Source: Competibacter_A sp037045535
GTDB taxonomy: Bacteria; Pseudomonadota; Gammaproteobacteria; Competibacterales; Competibacteraceae
Length of the DNA: 64,000 nt
Direction: 5' to 3'
NCBI GenBank assembly: GCA_037045535.1
Contig: JBAOHI010000027.1
Location: 205,394-269,393, forward strand
The notes under the pieces are model-generated. The model saw only the letters and a list, made by a program, of their open reading frames with translations. It was not told the DNA's origin and did not search any database. A program made the translations under genes and the position numbers. Positions 29,153-37,981 of the stretch are shown in pieces (the first letter of the stretch is position 1; every line of letters starts with the position of its first letter).

Positions 29153-29440
29153 TTATTCGATGACCTTAGGAACCAAATACAGCCCGGCTTCGACGCTGGG
29201 CGCGATGGCTTGGAACTGTTCGCGCTGGTTGGATTCCCCGATTTCGTCGGCGCGCAAACGTTGCGCCATGTCCAGCGGATGAGCCATCGGGCTGACGCCG
29301 GCTGTATCCACGGCGTTCATCTGTTCCACCAATTCCAGGATGGCCGACAGGTTGCGGGCATAGGCCGGCACATCCTCGTCGCGGATGGCCAGCCGCGCCA
29401 GATGGGCAATTTTGGCGACTTCGGCGGGTCCCAAGGACAT
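29153..29440 (-). CDS. gatC: aspartyl/glutamyl-tRNA amidotransferase subunit C
   Basis: 95 residues, MSLGPAEVAKIAHLARLAI to LYLVPKVIE. The motif VxKIAxLARL and the tail (SPMAHPLDMAQRLRAD, ..VPKVIE) are diagnostic. GatC is the small wrap that holds GatA and GatB together. An AAGGAG site lies 9 bases before the start. It is the first gene of the gatCAB operon and is divergent from mreB; the 120-base gap must hold both promoters. Confidence 0.95.
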   Translation of the reverse strand: MSLGPAEVAKIAHLARLAIRDEDVPAYARNLSAILELVEQMNAVDTAGVSPMAHPLDMAQRLRADEIGESNQREQFQAIAPSVEAGLYLVPKVIE

Positions 29441-29560
29441 CGTCTGTATTCTCCTTAACAGCGAAATTAAGCGTATAACCCTATCATACTTACTAGCTTG
29501 CTCCTAATCCCCCTGCTTGCTAGCATTAGCCGCTTTTGGATAACCGGGTGCTTTAACAAC

Positions 29561-30610
29561 ATGTTCAAATGGTTGCGCGGCAAGTTCTCTAACGATCTAT
29601 CGATTGATCTGGGAACCGCTAACACGTTGATTTACGTGAGAGGAGCGGGCATCGTGCTCAACGAGCCCTCCGTGGTCGCCATCAATCAGGATCCGGTTCG
29701 AGGCATTCGCACGATCTCAGCGGTCGGCACGGACGCGAAGCGGATGTTGGGCCGCACCCCCAACAACCTCTCCACGATCCGGCCGATGAAGGATGGCGTG
29801 ATCGCCGACTTCACCGTCACCGAGAAAATGCTCCAACACTTCATCCGCAAGGTCCACTCGCGCAAGTTTTTCAATCCCAGTCCGCGAGTGCTGATCAGCG
29901 TGCCGTGCGGATCGACCCAAGTCGAACGGCGAGCGATTCGCGAATCGGCGATGGGCGCCGGTGCCCGGGTGGTGTACCTGATTCCCGAGCCGATGGCGGC
30001 GGCGATCGGCGCCGGTATCCCGGTCGAGGAAGCGCGCGGGGCGATGGTACTGGACATCGGGGGTGGCACCTCGGAGGTGGCGGTGATTTCCCTGAACGGT
30101 ATCGTCTACGCCGGCGCGGTGCGGATCGGTGGTGATCGCTTCGACGAGGCCATCATCAACTACGTGCGGCGCAACTTCGGCGTGCTCATTGGCGAGCCGA
30201 CGGCCGAGAAGATCAAGCACGAAATCGGCAGTGCGTACCCTACTAGCGAAGTGCGCGAGATCGAAATCAAGGGCCGCAACCTCGCGGAGGGCGTGCCACG
30301 CAGCTTCACCCTCAACAGTAACGAGATTCTCGAAGCCTTGCAGGAACCGCTGTCGGGCATCGTCAGTGCGGTGAAGATGGCGCTGGAAGCGACTCCCCCG
30401 GAGCTGGCCGCCGATGTCGCCGAGCGCGGGATCGTATTGACCGGTGGTGGCGGACTGATGCGTGACATCGACAAGCTGATTATGGAGGAGACCGGTTTGA
30501 ACGTGGTGATCGCCGAAGATCCGTTGACCTGCGTGGCCCGGGGGGGTGGTCGGGTGCTGGAACTGATCGCGAAGGATGAGCGTGCTGTCGAAGCCTTTGC
30601 CATCGAATAG
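29561..30610 (+). CDS. mreB: rod-shape actin homologue MreB
   Basis: 349 residues from the ATG of MFKWLRGKFSNDLSIDLGTAN; an upstream in-frame start would add an atypical leader. MreB filaments steer lateral wall synthesis. The amphipathic N-terminal helix (FKWLRG), phosphate loop 1 (DLGTANT), phosphate loop 2 (VLDIGGGTSEVAVISL) and adenosine motif (LTGGGGLMRDID) are all present. It is the first gene of a plus-strand cluster for cell elongation; mreC follows 2 bases later. Confidence 0.98.
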   Translation: MFKWLRGKFSNDLSIDLGTANTLIYVRGAGIVLNEPSVVAINQDPVRGIRTISAVGTDAKRMLGRTPNNLSTIRPMKDGVIADFTVTEKMLQHFIRKVHSRKFFNPSPRVLISVPCGSTQVERRAIRESAMGAGARVVYLIPEPMAAAIGAGIPVEEARGAMVLDIGGGTSEVAVISLNGIVYAGAVRIGGDRFDEAIINYVRRNFGVLIGEPTAEKIKHEIGSAYPTSEVREIEIKGRNLAEGVPRSFTLNSNEILEALQEPLSGIVSAVKMALEATPPELAADVAERGIVLTGGGGLMRDIDKLIMEETGLNVVIAEDPLTCVARGGGRVLELIAKDERAVEAFAIE

Positions 30611-30612
30611 CG

Positions 30613-31512
30613 GTGGTTGCTCTTAAGCCCAGCAAGCGTATCCAGTACTTGTTTGCGGTCAATCCGACAGCAATCCTGCGGCTCGCTGGCTGGGTAATGC
30701 TGTCTATCGCCTTGATGACAGTCGATCACCGTTACCACTACTTGAATGTTTTGCACGACGTGCTGTCCACCGCCGCTTATCCTGTGCACTATCTAGTGCG
30801 ATTGCCGACCGCCACCAAAAGTTGGTTGACCGAAAATCTGGCCGGGCGTGGCGCATTACTGGAAGAAAATGCCCGGCTACGTGAAAAGCAGCTGTTCCTG
30901 AATGTGCAATTGCAAAAGCTGACGGTGCTGGAAGCGGAAAACCGTCGCTTGCGTTCCTTACTGGAATCGGCGGTGAATACACCGGAGCATGTGCTGATCG
31001 CCGAAATGCTGGTGGTGGATTTCGATCTCTACCGGCATCGTATCTTGCTCAATCGTGGTCGCCAGCACGGCGTTTACGTCGGTGAACCGGTACTCGACCA
31101 GTACGGCATCGTCGGGCAAATCGTGCAGGCCGACCCCTTCACCTCCACGGCAATTTTCATCACCGATGTCAATCACGCTCTGCCGATCGAGATCGCTCGC
31201 ACCGGAGTGCGAACCCTGGCGCTGGGTACTGGCGACTTCCAGGAGCTGAAGCTGCCGCACATTCCCAATAACGGTGATGTGAAGGTCGGTGACGTGCTGA
31301 TTACCTCCGGCTTGGGGGGCCGGTTTCCGCACGGTTATCCGGTAGGCACCGTGACCAAAGTGGAATTCGATCCTGGCAGTCCCTTCGCCAACATCACCGC
31401 CAAGCCGTTCGCCCAACTGGATCGGATCCGGGAAGTGATGCTGCTGGAGAATGAACCTTCTCGCGTGGAGGGCGCCACGGCCGCCGCGCCAACCGGGGCG
31501 CGTCCGCCATGA
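30613..31512 (+). CDS. mreC: rod-shape-determining protein MreC
   Basis: 299 residues from a GTG two bases after mreB. An N-terminal membrane helix (about 13-33, LRLAGWVMLSIALMTV), a coiled coil (LEENARLREKQLFLNVQLQKLTVLEAENRRLRSLL in segments, about 75-115) and the periplasmic beta-barrel domain (NRGRQHGVYVGEPVLDQYG, VGDVLITSGLGGRFPHGYPVG) match MreC, which activates PBP2-RodA. A low-complexity tail of about 25 residues ends in APTGARPP. Its stop overlaps the mreD start by 4 bases. Confidence 0.96.
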   Translation: MVALKPSKRIQYLFAVNPTAILRLAGWVMLSIALMTVDHRYHYLNVLHDVLSTAAYPVHYLVRLPTATKSWLTENLAGRGALLEENARLREKQLFLNVQLQKLTVLEAENRRLRSLLESAVNTPEHVLIAEMLVVDFDLYRHRILLNRGRQHGVYVGEPVLDQYGIVGQIVQADPFTSTAIFITDVNHALPIEIARTGVRTLALGTGDFQELKLPHIPNNGDVKVGDVLITSGLGGRFPHGYPVGTVTKVEFDPGSPFANITAKPFAQLDRIREVMLLENEPSRVEGATAAAPTGARPP

Positions 31513-31997
31513 CCGTCAAATTACATACTGGCCGTTGGATCATTGTCCTCAGCTTTCTGATTGCATTCCTGCTGGGCGGTGTGCCGTTGCCGGATTCACT
31601 GGAGCGATTTCGCCCGGATTGGGTGGCGATGGTGCTGATCTATTGGAATATGGCGCTGCCGCATCGGGTCGGCATCGGTATCGGCTGGTTGGTGGGGTTG
31701 CTGATGGATGTGGGACGCGGCGGGCTGCTGGGCCAGCACGCCCTGGCATTCGCGGTCGTGGCCTACCTGACCTGCCAAACCTACCGGCGCATCCGGGCCG
31801 CGCCACCCTGGCAACAGGCGTTCAGTATCTTGTTCTTTCTGTCGGTTGAACAGGTGTTGGTATTCTGGATCAGCGGGGTCATCGGCTATCCGCCGCGCGA
31901 CTGGTGGTATCTGGCGCCGGCTGTGGGTGGCATGGTGTGCTGGCCCCTGTTGTTCGTGATTCTGCGCGACGTGCGCCGGCATTTTCAGGTCAGTTGA
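31509..31997 (+). CDS. mreD: rod-shape-determining protein MreD
   Basis: 162 residues with about five membrane helices; overlaps mreC by ATGA. Features typical of MreD are visible: an N-terminal helix, PDSLERFRPDWVAMVLIYWNM, GIGWLVGLLMDVGRGGLLGQHAL and a C-terminal segment (YPPRDWWYLAPAVGGMVCWP). MreD is an inner membrane partner of MreC. It ends 15 bases before mrdA. Confidence 0.94.
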   Translation: MTVKLHTGRWIIVLSFLIAFLLGGVPLPDSLERFRPDWVAMVLIYWNMALPHRVGIGIGWLVGLLMDVGRGGLLGQHALAFAVVAYLTCQTYRRIRAAPPWQQAFSILFFLSVEQVLVFWISGVIGYPPRDWWYLAPAVGGMVCWPLLFVILRDVRRHFQVS

Positions 31998-32012
31998 TCG
32001 AAGCGGGCCGGT

Positions 32013-33950
32013 ATGAGATCGTGGCGTTCCAAGGCCAAGCCGCCCGCTGACAAACTACTGATCCGGGAAAAGGACGATGCCATTGAAAGCGAGTTGTTTT
32101 TTCGGCGCGTCCTGATCACGCTGTTCGCGGTGTTTTTAGCATTGCTGTCGGTATCGGGTCGGTTGGTCTACCTGCAAGTGCTCAACCACGACCGCTTCAC
32201 CACCCTGTCCGAGAGCAACCGGGTTCGCCTGCAACCGTTGCCACCGACTCGCGGTTTTATCTACGACCGCAAGGGGGTGAAGCTGGCCGATAATCTCGCT
32301 TCCTATCATCTCGAAGTTACGCCCGAACAATCCAAGGACTTGGATGCTACCCTCACGGCGCTTCGGGAGCGCATCGAACTGTCCGATGCCGACATCGAGC
32401 GATTCCGCAAGCTGGTCCGCCGCAATCCGCCGTACACCGGGACGCCGTTGCGCTTCCAGTTGACCGACGAGGAAATCGCGCGGCTGGCCATCGATTTGTA
32501 TCGTTTGCCGGGCGTGGAGATCAAGGCCGACCTGACTCGCCACTATCCGTTGAAGTCGCTCGGGGTTCACGTTCTTGGCTATGTTGGCCGCATTGACGAA
32601 GCCGAATTGCGCAAACTGGATCCCGGTCAATATAGCGGCAGCACCCACATCGGCAAGACCGGCGTGGAACGCTCCTACGAAGACATACTGCGCGGGCGCA
32701 CCGGCTATCAACAAGTCGAAACCAACGCCGAAGGTCGGCCATTGCGGGTATTGAGCAGTACCGCGCCGGTACCGGGCAAGCATATCCATCTCACGATCGA
32801 CCTGCGCTTGCAAGCAGTGGCCGAGAAAGTGCTGGAAGGTCATAACGGTGCCATCGTCGCGCTCGATCCTCGCAACGGCGAGGTGCTGGCCTTGGCCAGT
32901 CAGCCGATTTACGATCCCAACCTGTTCGTCAACGGCATCGATTTCGCCTCGTACCGGCAGCTCAACACTTCCAAGGATCGACCCTTACTCAATCGCGCCT
33001 TGCGCGGCATTTATCCGCCTGGCTCCACGATCAAGCCGTTGATGGCGCTGGCAGGGTTGGAATACGGGGTAGTCAACCGGTACAGCGGTGTTTTTTGCGC
33101 GGGGGTTTATCGGCTACCGGGGGTCAGTCGCAAATTCCACGACTGGAAGCGAGGCGGGCACGGCAGTGTCAGCATGGATCGCGCGATTGCCCAGTCCTGC
33201 GACGTGTATTTCTACGATTTAGCGATCAATCTCGGCATTGACCGGATCCACGAATTTCTGGACAAGTTCAGCATGGGACGGCCGACCGGTATCGATCTAC
33301 CGGGCGAAAAGGGAGCATTGTTGCCATCCAAGGCATGGAAACGTAAGGTCCACAAGCAAGATTGGTTTGGTGGCGATACCCTCAGCGCCGGGATTGGCCA
33401 AGGGTATTTTCTGGCGACGCCGCTGCAATTAGCGCATGCGGTTGCGGTCATTTCCCAACGGGGCGACAACTATCAGCCGAGGGTGTTGCATGCTACGGAA
33501 GATCCCAGTACTCGGGTCAAGACCTTGGTGGAACCCCGACAGTTGCCGCCGGTCACCGTCAAAAATCCTCGGTTCTGGGATGCCGTCATCACCGGCATGA
33601 TCCATGTGGTCGAGGGCGGCACCGCGCACAAGATCGGGATCGGTGCCAAATATCGAATCGCGGGAAAAACGGGTACCGCTCAGGTCTTCACGCTCGGCCA
33701 AAGCGAGAGATACGATGCCAAGCGGTTGGCGAAGCATTTGCTGGATCATGCTTTATTTATTGCCTTCGCGCCAGTGGATGATCCCCGCATCGCGGTGGCG
33801 GTGATCGCCGAGCACGGTGGCGGCGGTAGCGCGACAGCCGCGCCGTTGGCCCGCAAAGTGATGGATGCCTATCTGCTCGATCAGTACGACGAAACCATCA
33901 GCGCTGGCCTTGAGCCAGCCCAGGACGTTCGCCCGGATGGATCGGAATAG
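32013..33950 (+). CDS. mrdA: penicillin-binding protein 2 (peptidoglycan transpeptidase)
   Basis: 645 residues. An N-terminal cytoplasmic stretch, one membrane helix (about 29-49), the pedestal domain with RGFIYDRKGVKLADN, and the transpeptidase domain: SxxK with Ser about 338 in PPGSTIKP, SxN-like motif SCD in AIAQSCDVYFYD, and KTG at about 552 in AGKTGTAQV. PBP2 is the crosslinking enzyme of the elongasome and works with RodA, encoded next with a 14-base overlap. Length and motifs are normal. Confidence 0.97.
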   Translation: MRSWRSKAKPPADKLLIREKDDAIESELFFRRVLITLFAVFLALLSVSGRLVYLQVLNHDRFTTLSESNRVRLQPLPPTRGFIYDRKGVKLADNLASYHLEVTPEQSKDLDATLTALRERIELSDADIERFRKLVRRNPPYTGTPLRFQLTDEEIARLAIDLYRLPGVEIKADLTRHYPLKSLGVHVLGYVGRIDEAELRKLDPGQYSGSTHIGKTGVERSYEDILRGRTGYQQVETNAEGRPLRVLSSTAPVPGKHIHLTIDLRLQAVAEKVLEGHNGAIVALDPRNGEVLALASQPIYDPNLFVNGIDFASYRQLNTSKDRPLLNRALRGIYPPGSTIKPLMALAGLEYGVVNRYSGVFCAGVYRLPGVSRKFHDWKRGGHGSVSMDRAIAQSCDVYFYDLAINLGIDRIHEFLDKFSMGRPTGIDLPGEKGALLPSKAWKRKVHKQDWFGGDTLSAGIGQGYFLATPLQLAHAVAVISQRGDNYQPRVLHATEDPSTRVKTLVEPRQLPPVTVKNPRFWDAVITGMIHVVEGGTAHKIGIGAKYRIAGKTGTAQVFTLGQSERYDAKRLAKHLLDHALFIAFAPVDDPRIAVAVIAEHGGGGSATAAPLARKVMDAYLLDQYDETISAGLEPAQDVRPDGSE

Positions 33951-35040
33951 CGTCGGCGGGATGTTGAAATGGATCAGTTTCGATCTGCCGTTAGTGCTGG
34001 GGCTGTTGGCAGTGTCGGGATTGGGACTGGTCGTGCTGTACAGCGCCGGGCAGCGTAATTTGGATCTGGTGATCGGTCAGGCCATAAGGCTGGGACTGGG
34101 CTTTGCCATTATGCTGACGCTGGCTCAGATACCACCGTACCATTTTCGATTTTGGTCACCGTGGATCTATGTGGCCGGCATCCTGTTGCTGCTGGCGGTA
34201 ATGGTCGTCGGCGACATCTCCAAGGGTGCGCAGCGTTGGCTCGATCTGGGCGTGGTGCGGTTTCAACCTTCGGAAATCATGAAGCTCGCCGTGCCGATGA
34301 CGATGGCGTGGTTCTTTGCCGAGAAACCCTTACCACCCCGGCTGCCACACTTGTTGGCCGGCGCGTTGATCACGGCAATCCCGTTTGTTCTGATCGCCAA
34401 GCAGCCCGATTTGGGCACGGCGTTGGTGGTGGGTTGCGCGGGCGGTGTCGCGCTGTTTCTGGCCGGGCTGAGCTGGGTCATCATGTTGGGATTGGCCGCC
34501 TTGCTGGCAGCCGTGATTCCCCTGTTTTGGACGTTCGTCATGCACGACTACCAGCGTCAGCGCGTGCTGACGTTTCTGGATCCGGAGAGCGATCCGTTGG
34601 GGACCGGCTATCACATCATCCAATCGAAAATCGCCATCGGCTCGGGGGGCATCTACGGTAAGGGCTGGCTGAACGGGACACAGTCGCATCTCGATTTTCT
34701 GCCGGAAGGCTCCACCGATTTTATTTTCGCCGCTTTTTCGGAAGAGTTCGGGCTGGTCGGCGGCTGTCTGTTGCTGACGCTCTATTTCTTCATCATCGCT
34801 CGTTGCCTGTACATGGCCACTCGTGCCCCCGATACCTACGGTCGCTTGTTGGCCGGCAGCCTCACCGTGATTTTCTTCGTCTATGCTTTCGTGAATTCCG
34901 GCATGGTCTCTGGTCTGTTGCCGGTAGTAGGGTTGCCGCTGCCGCTGTTCAGCTATGGGGGTACTTCCCTAGTGACGATCATGGCCGGCTTCGGTATGCT
35001 GATGAGTGTTTATTCACACCGCCGGACCCCATCGCGGTGA
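33937..35040 (+). CDS. rodA: peptidoglycan glycosyltransferase RodA
   Basis: SEDS-family glycan polymerase of the elongasome. I use the ATG at 33937 (MDRNSVGGMLKWISFDLPLV), which overlaps mrdA by 14 bases; an ATG at 33961 is an alternative. About 367 residues against 370 in E. coli. About ten membrane helices; family signatures include KGAQRWLDLGVVRFQPSEIMKL, KQPDLGTALV, SKIAIGSGGIYGKGWLNGTQS in parts, LPEGSTDFIFAAFSEEFG and the C-terminal LPLPLFSYGGTSLV. Confidence 0.97.
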   Translation: MDRNSVGGMLKWISFDLPLVLGLLAVSGLGLVVLYSAGQRNLDLVIGQAIRLGLGFAIMLTLAQIPPYHFRFWSPWIYVAGILLLLAVMVVGDISKGAQRWLDLGVVRFQPSEIMKLAVPMTMAWFFAEKPLPPRLPHLLAGALITAIPFVLIAKQPDLGTALVVGCAGGVALFLAGLSWVIMLGLAALLAAVIPLFWTFVMHDYQRQRVLTFLDPESDPLGTGYHIIQSKIAIGSGGIYGKGWLNGTQSHLDFLPEGSTDFIFAAFSEEFGLVGGCLLLTLYFFIIARCLYMATRAPDTYGRLLAGSLTVIFFVYAFVNSGMVSGLLPVVGLPLPLFSYGGTSLVTIMAGFGMLMSVYSHRRTPSR

Positions 35041-35071
35041 TTACCGCCTTTGCTAACGACGAGACTTGTGC

Positions 35072-36196
35072 GTGAATAGTCTGTTTTTGTTGTGTTTTTT
35101 TCTATTACTGAGTGCCTGCGCGACGCCGGTGACGAATCGGCCTCCTACGGTCTACACCCCAACCCCCCCGGCTGCGGATACCGCGCCATCGCCCGCGCCG
35201 AGCGGAGCGACGGGGAACATGTATGCGGGCCAGCCGTTAGCCAACCGGCCGGATGTGCAGGCGTTCATTCGCGAAATGGCAGCCCGGCACGGGTTCAACG
35301 CGGCTCAATTGCGGGCGACCTTCAGCCACGCCCAGTCCCAGCCTAGCATCATCGCCGCCATGTCCAGGCCGGCCGAATCGAAACCCTGGTACGCCTACCG
35401 GCAGATTTTCCTCAATCCCAAGCGCATTCAGGGTGGCGTGGAGTTCTGGCGGGCCAACGAGGCGGTTTTGGCCAAGGCCGAGCGAGTGTACGGTGTACCC
35501 CCCGAATACGTGGTCGCCATCATCGGCGTGGAAACCCAGTACGGCGGCAACATGGGCAAATACCGTGTGCTGGAAGCCTTGTCCACCCTGGCGTTCGACT
35601 ACCCCCGACGCGCGGATTATTTCCGCAAGGAACTGGAGAATTTTCTGCTGCTAGCGCGCGCGGAAGGCATCGATCCTCTGGTGCCTCGTGGTTCCTACGC
35701 CGGGGCGATGGGATATGGGCAGTTCATGCCGAGCAGTTTCCGCTCCTATGCCGTCGATTTTGACGGTGACGGTCACCGCGACCTCTGGCGCAATCCACGC
35801 GATGCCATCGGCAGTGTCGCCAACTACTTCAGCAAGAACGGTTGGCGACCTGGCCAGCCGGTAGCCTCGCCGGCCTCGGTCAGCGGCGGTCGCTATTCCG
35901 CCCTGGTAAGCCGCCAGTTGAGCCAGCCCCGCTACAGCGTTGCCAGCCTGCGTGACCAGGGTGTTACGCCCCTAGAGCCGGTCAGCAATGGGCAGAATGC
36001 CATGTTGCTGGAACTGGAGGGACGCGATGGCCCTGAATACTGGCTGGGTTACGACAATTTTTTTGTGATCACCCGCTACAATCGCAGCCAGTTGTACGCC
36101 ATGGCCGTACATCAGCTCAGTCGGGAAATTCGCGAACGCCGCGGCCGGCCTTACGCCGGCGTCTCCGCGCCGGAACCTGCTGCTCGTGCCGACTGA
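35072..36196 (+). CDS. mltB: membrane-bound lytic murein transglycosylase B
   Basis: Lytic transglycosylase that cuts glycan strands with anhydro-muramic acid formation. The GTG at 35072 gives a compact lipoprotein signal peptide with lipobox LLSAC; a TTG six bases earlier is in frame and possible. The SLT_2 domain shows RQIFLNPKRIQGG, the catalytic Glu about 154 in IIGVETQYGGNMGKY, FDYPRRADYFRKEL, GSYAGAMGYGQFMPSSFRSYAVD and IGSVANYFSKNGW. A Pro-rich linker (about 25-50) follows the lipid anchor. It sits between rodA and rlpA, a conserved order in gammaproteobacteria. Confidence 0.95.
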   Translation: MNSLFLLCFFLLLSACATPVTNRPPTVYTPTPPAADTAPSPAPSGATGNMYAGQPLANRPDVQAFIREMAARHGFNAAQLRATFSHAQSQPSIIAAMSRPAESKPWYAYRQIFLNPKRIQGGVEFWRANEAVLAKAERVYGVPPEYVVAIIGVETQYGGNMGKYRVLEALSTLAFDYPRRADYFRKELENFLLLARAEGIDPLVPRGSYAGAMGYGQFMPSSFRSYAVDFDGDGHRDLWRNPRDAIGSVANYFSKNGWRPGQPVASPASVSGGRYSALVSRQLSQPRYSVASLRDQGVTPLEPVSNGQNAMLLELEGRDGPEYWLGYDNFFVITRYNRSQLYAMAVHQLSREIRERRGRPYAGVSAPEPAARAD

Positions 36197-36222
36197 GGCC
36201 ATCTGAAAACCCACAAAAACCG

Positions 36223-36256
36223 CACCGAAGCGCGCGTCGAAGGCGCGATTTCGGTG
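36223..36256 (+). promoter_or_regulatory. stem-loop between mltB and rlpA
   Basis: CACCGAA (36223-36229) pairs with TTCGGTG (36250-36256), and CGCGC (36231-36235) pairs with GCGCG (36243-36247) inside. The hairpin ends just before the AAGGGAG ribosome site of rlpA. There is no T-run directly after it, so it may tune rlpA translation or transcript ends rather than terminate fully. Confidence 0.5.
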
Positions 36257-36269
36257 AAGGGAGATTTTT

Positions 36270-37934
36270 ATGGTTAAATCCTCCTGGAGTCATGCCCTGG
36301 TTTGGGCCTCGCTGGCCGGCGCGCTGGCCGGCTGTAGCTCGGTCCCCGACAGCCATGCGCCAACGAGCCCACCCTCTGGCGCACGCCTCTCGGTCGATGG
36401 CCGCAACGGTGAGCCCGTGCCCAAGGTCGAGCCTCCCAGCCGTAGCGGCAATCCTGACACCTATCGGGTATCCGGCCGGCGCTATCGGGTCAAGGAAACC
36501 AGCGCGGGCTATCGCGAGCAAGGCACCGCCTCTTGGTATGGCTGGGATTTTCACGGCCGCAAGACTTCCAGCGGCCCACTTTACAATATGTTCGACCTGA
36601 CCGCCGCCCACAAGAGCTTGCCGATTCCAACCTACGTGCGGGTGACCAATCTGGAAAACGGTCGCAACGTCGTGGTTAAGGTCAATGATCGCGGTCCATT
36701 CGTGGGCCGACGCATCATCGACCTGTCCTACGCCGCCGCCGACCGGCTGGGCATGTTGGGGCAAGGCGTCGCTGACGTGGAAGTGGTCGCTTTGGAGCCT
36801 TACCAGTCGTTGCCGGAACTCGCCGCCCGTCGCGCCGAAGCTCGGGAGCGGTTGGCGGGTCGCCGAGGTCGTTCCGAAGCGAAATTCGAACCGACCACCA
36901 TCGCGTTTGCTCACGAGGAATCGGTTCAGTTGGCTACCTCGGAGCTTTCGCAATCAGCTTTGTCCCGGCCGGAGCTAGTGGCCACTCGGATCGAAGCCCC
37001 GGAATCGCCGATCCATCGACAAGCTGCTGCCGAGTTGAAACCTGAACCGACCAGAATTGAGGTCGCTCGCGAGGAACCGATCCGTCCGGTAGCGCCGGAG
37101 CTGTCCTCCTCGGAGTTGGTGGCCCTTCGCCCCGAAATGTCCGCAGCTCGGACTAATAGCCAAATCCAGCTAGAACCGAAACCCGAGACCATCACCGATC
37201 AAATCACTCGTGAGGATTCCGTTCGGCCGACGGCGCTAGTGGTCGATACGCCTGCGACGCGTTCCGTAACCGCGACCACCGTGGAGCGAAACACCATGCG
37301 CACTCGCTCGTCGGCACGGCTGAAGGCGCCTGTCGTGGCGCGCGCCGTTCCAAAGGTCGCCGCCAGTCCGGCGCCGGCGGTCGCCAAGTCGCCAACCAAG
37401 AACAGAGGGCAAGAGGATCAGACCCGTGTGCCTCTCCATTTAGCCTCCGCCGAGACGGCGCTGAAAGGCAAGACGGCGGGAGAGCAGCGTCATCCATCGA
37501 CGGCCACCAGTGGCAAGAACAGCCGACTTGAGCCGACGGTGCCCCCGACTGGACACCACCGCGATGGCCGATCTTCGGGGCGGTCGAACGAGACGACACG
37601 GCGCGATACCCGCAAACTCTCGGATTCGGTCAACCGCCAAGAGAACCAGGCACCCGCTCGCGAGTCCAACGCTACCAAGTCAGCCGCAGTGCGGTTGGCC
37701 GGTCTAAAGGCTGGCCGTCCCCGGAGTCGTGACCGACTGAGGTCGCGTCCGCGTCCTGACCTTCTCCGGTTCGATCCCGGCCACCCTTGCCACCTTCTGG
37801 CATCGGTTAGTGTCTCAGTTTTGAAATTCATAGGGCTTAGGAAGCTCCTGGGAATAAGGTGTTTTAAACAATTCTTTTTTCAAACTGAGTACTATCCGGC
37901 GTCAAGGCGGTTTGTTTTTGGGCCGAGCTTCTAG
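36270..37934 (+). CDS. rlpA: RlpA-like septal lytic transglycosylase lipoprotein with long tail
   Basis: 554 residues as read. A lipoprotein signal (LAGALAGCSS, Cys about 22) and the double-psi beta-barrel domain (about 85-175: GTASWYGWDFHGRKTSSG, HKSLPIPTYVRVTNLENGR, VKVNDRGPFVGRRIIDLSYAAA) identify RlpA, which cleaves denuded glycans at the septum. After it comes a low-complexity tail with repeated phrases (EPTTIAFAHEESVQ, EPTRIEVAREEPIR, EPETITDQ-like) and Arg/Ser-rich stretches. No SPOR domain is visible, unlike E. coli RlpA. The last about 65 residues look like read-through: dropping one base from the CCCC run at 37719-37722 would end the frame at 37740. Confidence 0.88.
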   Translation: MVKSSWSHALVWASLAGALAGCSSVPDSHAPTSPPSGARLSVDGRNGEPVPKVEPPSRSGNPDTYRVSGRRYRVKETSAGYREQGTASWYGWDFHGRKTSSGPLYNMFDLTAAHKSLPIPTYVRVTNLENGRNVVVKVNDRGPFVGRRIIDLSYAAADRLGMLGQGVADVEVVALEPYQSLPELAARRAEARERLAGRRGRSEAKFEPTTIAFAHEESVQLATSELSQSALSRPELVATRIEAPESPIHRQAAAELKPEPTRIEVAREEPIRPVAPELSSSELVALRPEMSAARTNSQIQLEPKPETITDQITREDSVRPTALVVDTPATRSVTATTVERNTMRTRSSARLKAPVVARAVPKVAASPAPAVAKSPTKNRGQEDQTRVPLHLASAETALKGKTAGEQRHPSTATSGKNSRLEPTVPPTGHHRDGRSSGRSNETTRRDTRKLSDSVNRQENQAPARESNATKSAAVRLAGLKAGRPRSRDRLRSRPRPDLLRFDPGHPCHLLASVSVSVLKFIGLRKLLGIRCFKQFFFQTEYYPASRRFVFGPSF

Positions 37935-37981
37935 CTAGAATCGCCCATCTGGTTTGCTACCCCCCGGAAGACAGCCGCAAC
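37741..37981. other. region before dacA, coding status uncertain
   Basis: This segment is covered by the tail of the rlpA frame as read, but composition turns AT-rich after about 37800 and protein-like character is lost. It most likely contains the dacA leader and promoter. No clear promoter hexamer pair was found. Confidence 0.4.

Noticed and set aside
27707..29458. 583-codon open frame on the plus strand
   Set aside because: It is antisense to gatA and gatC, which are unmistakable. The translation is Arg/Gln/His-rich, as expected for an antisense shadow.
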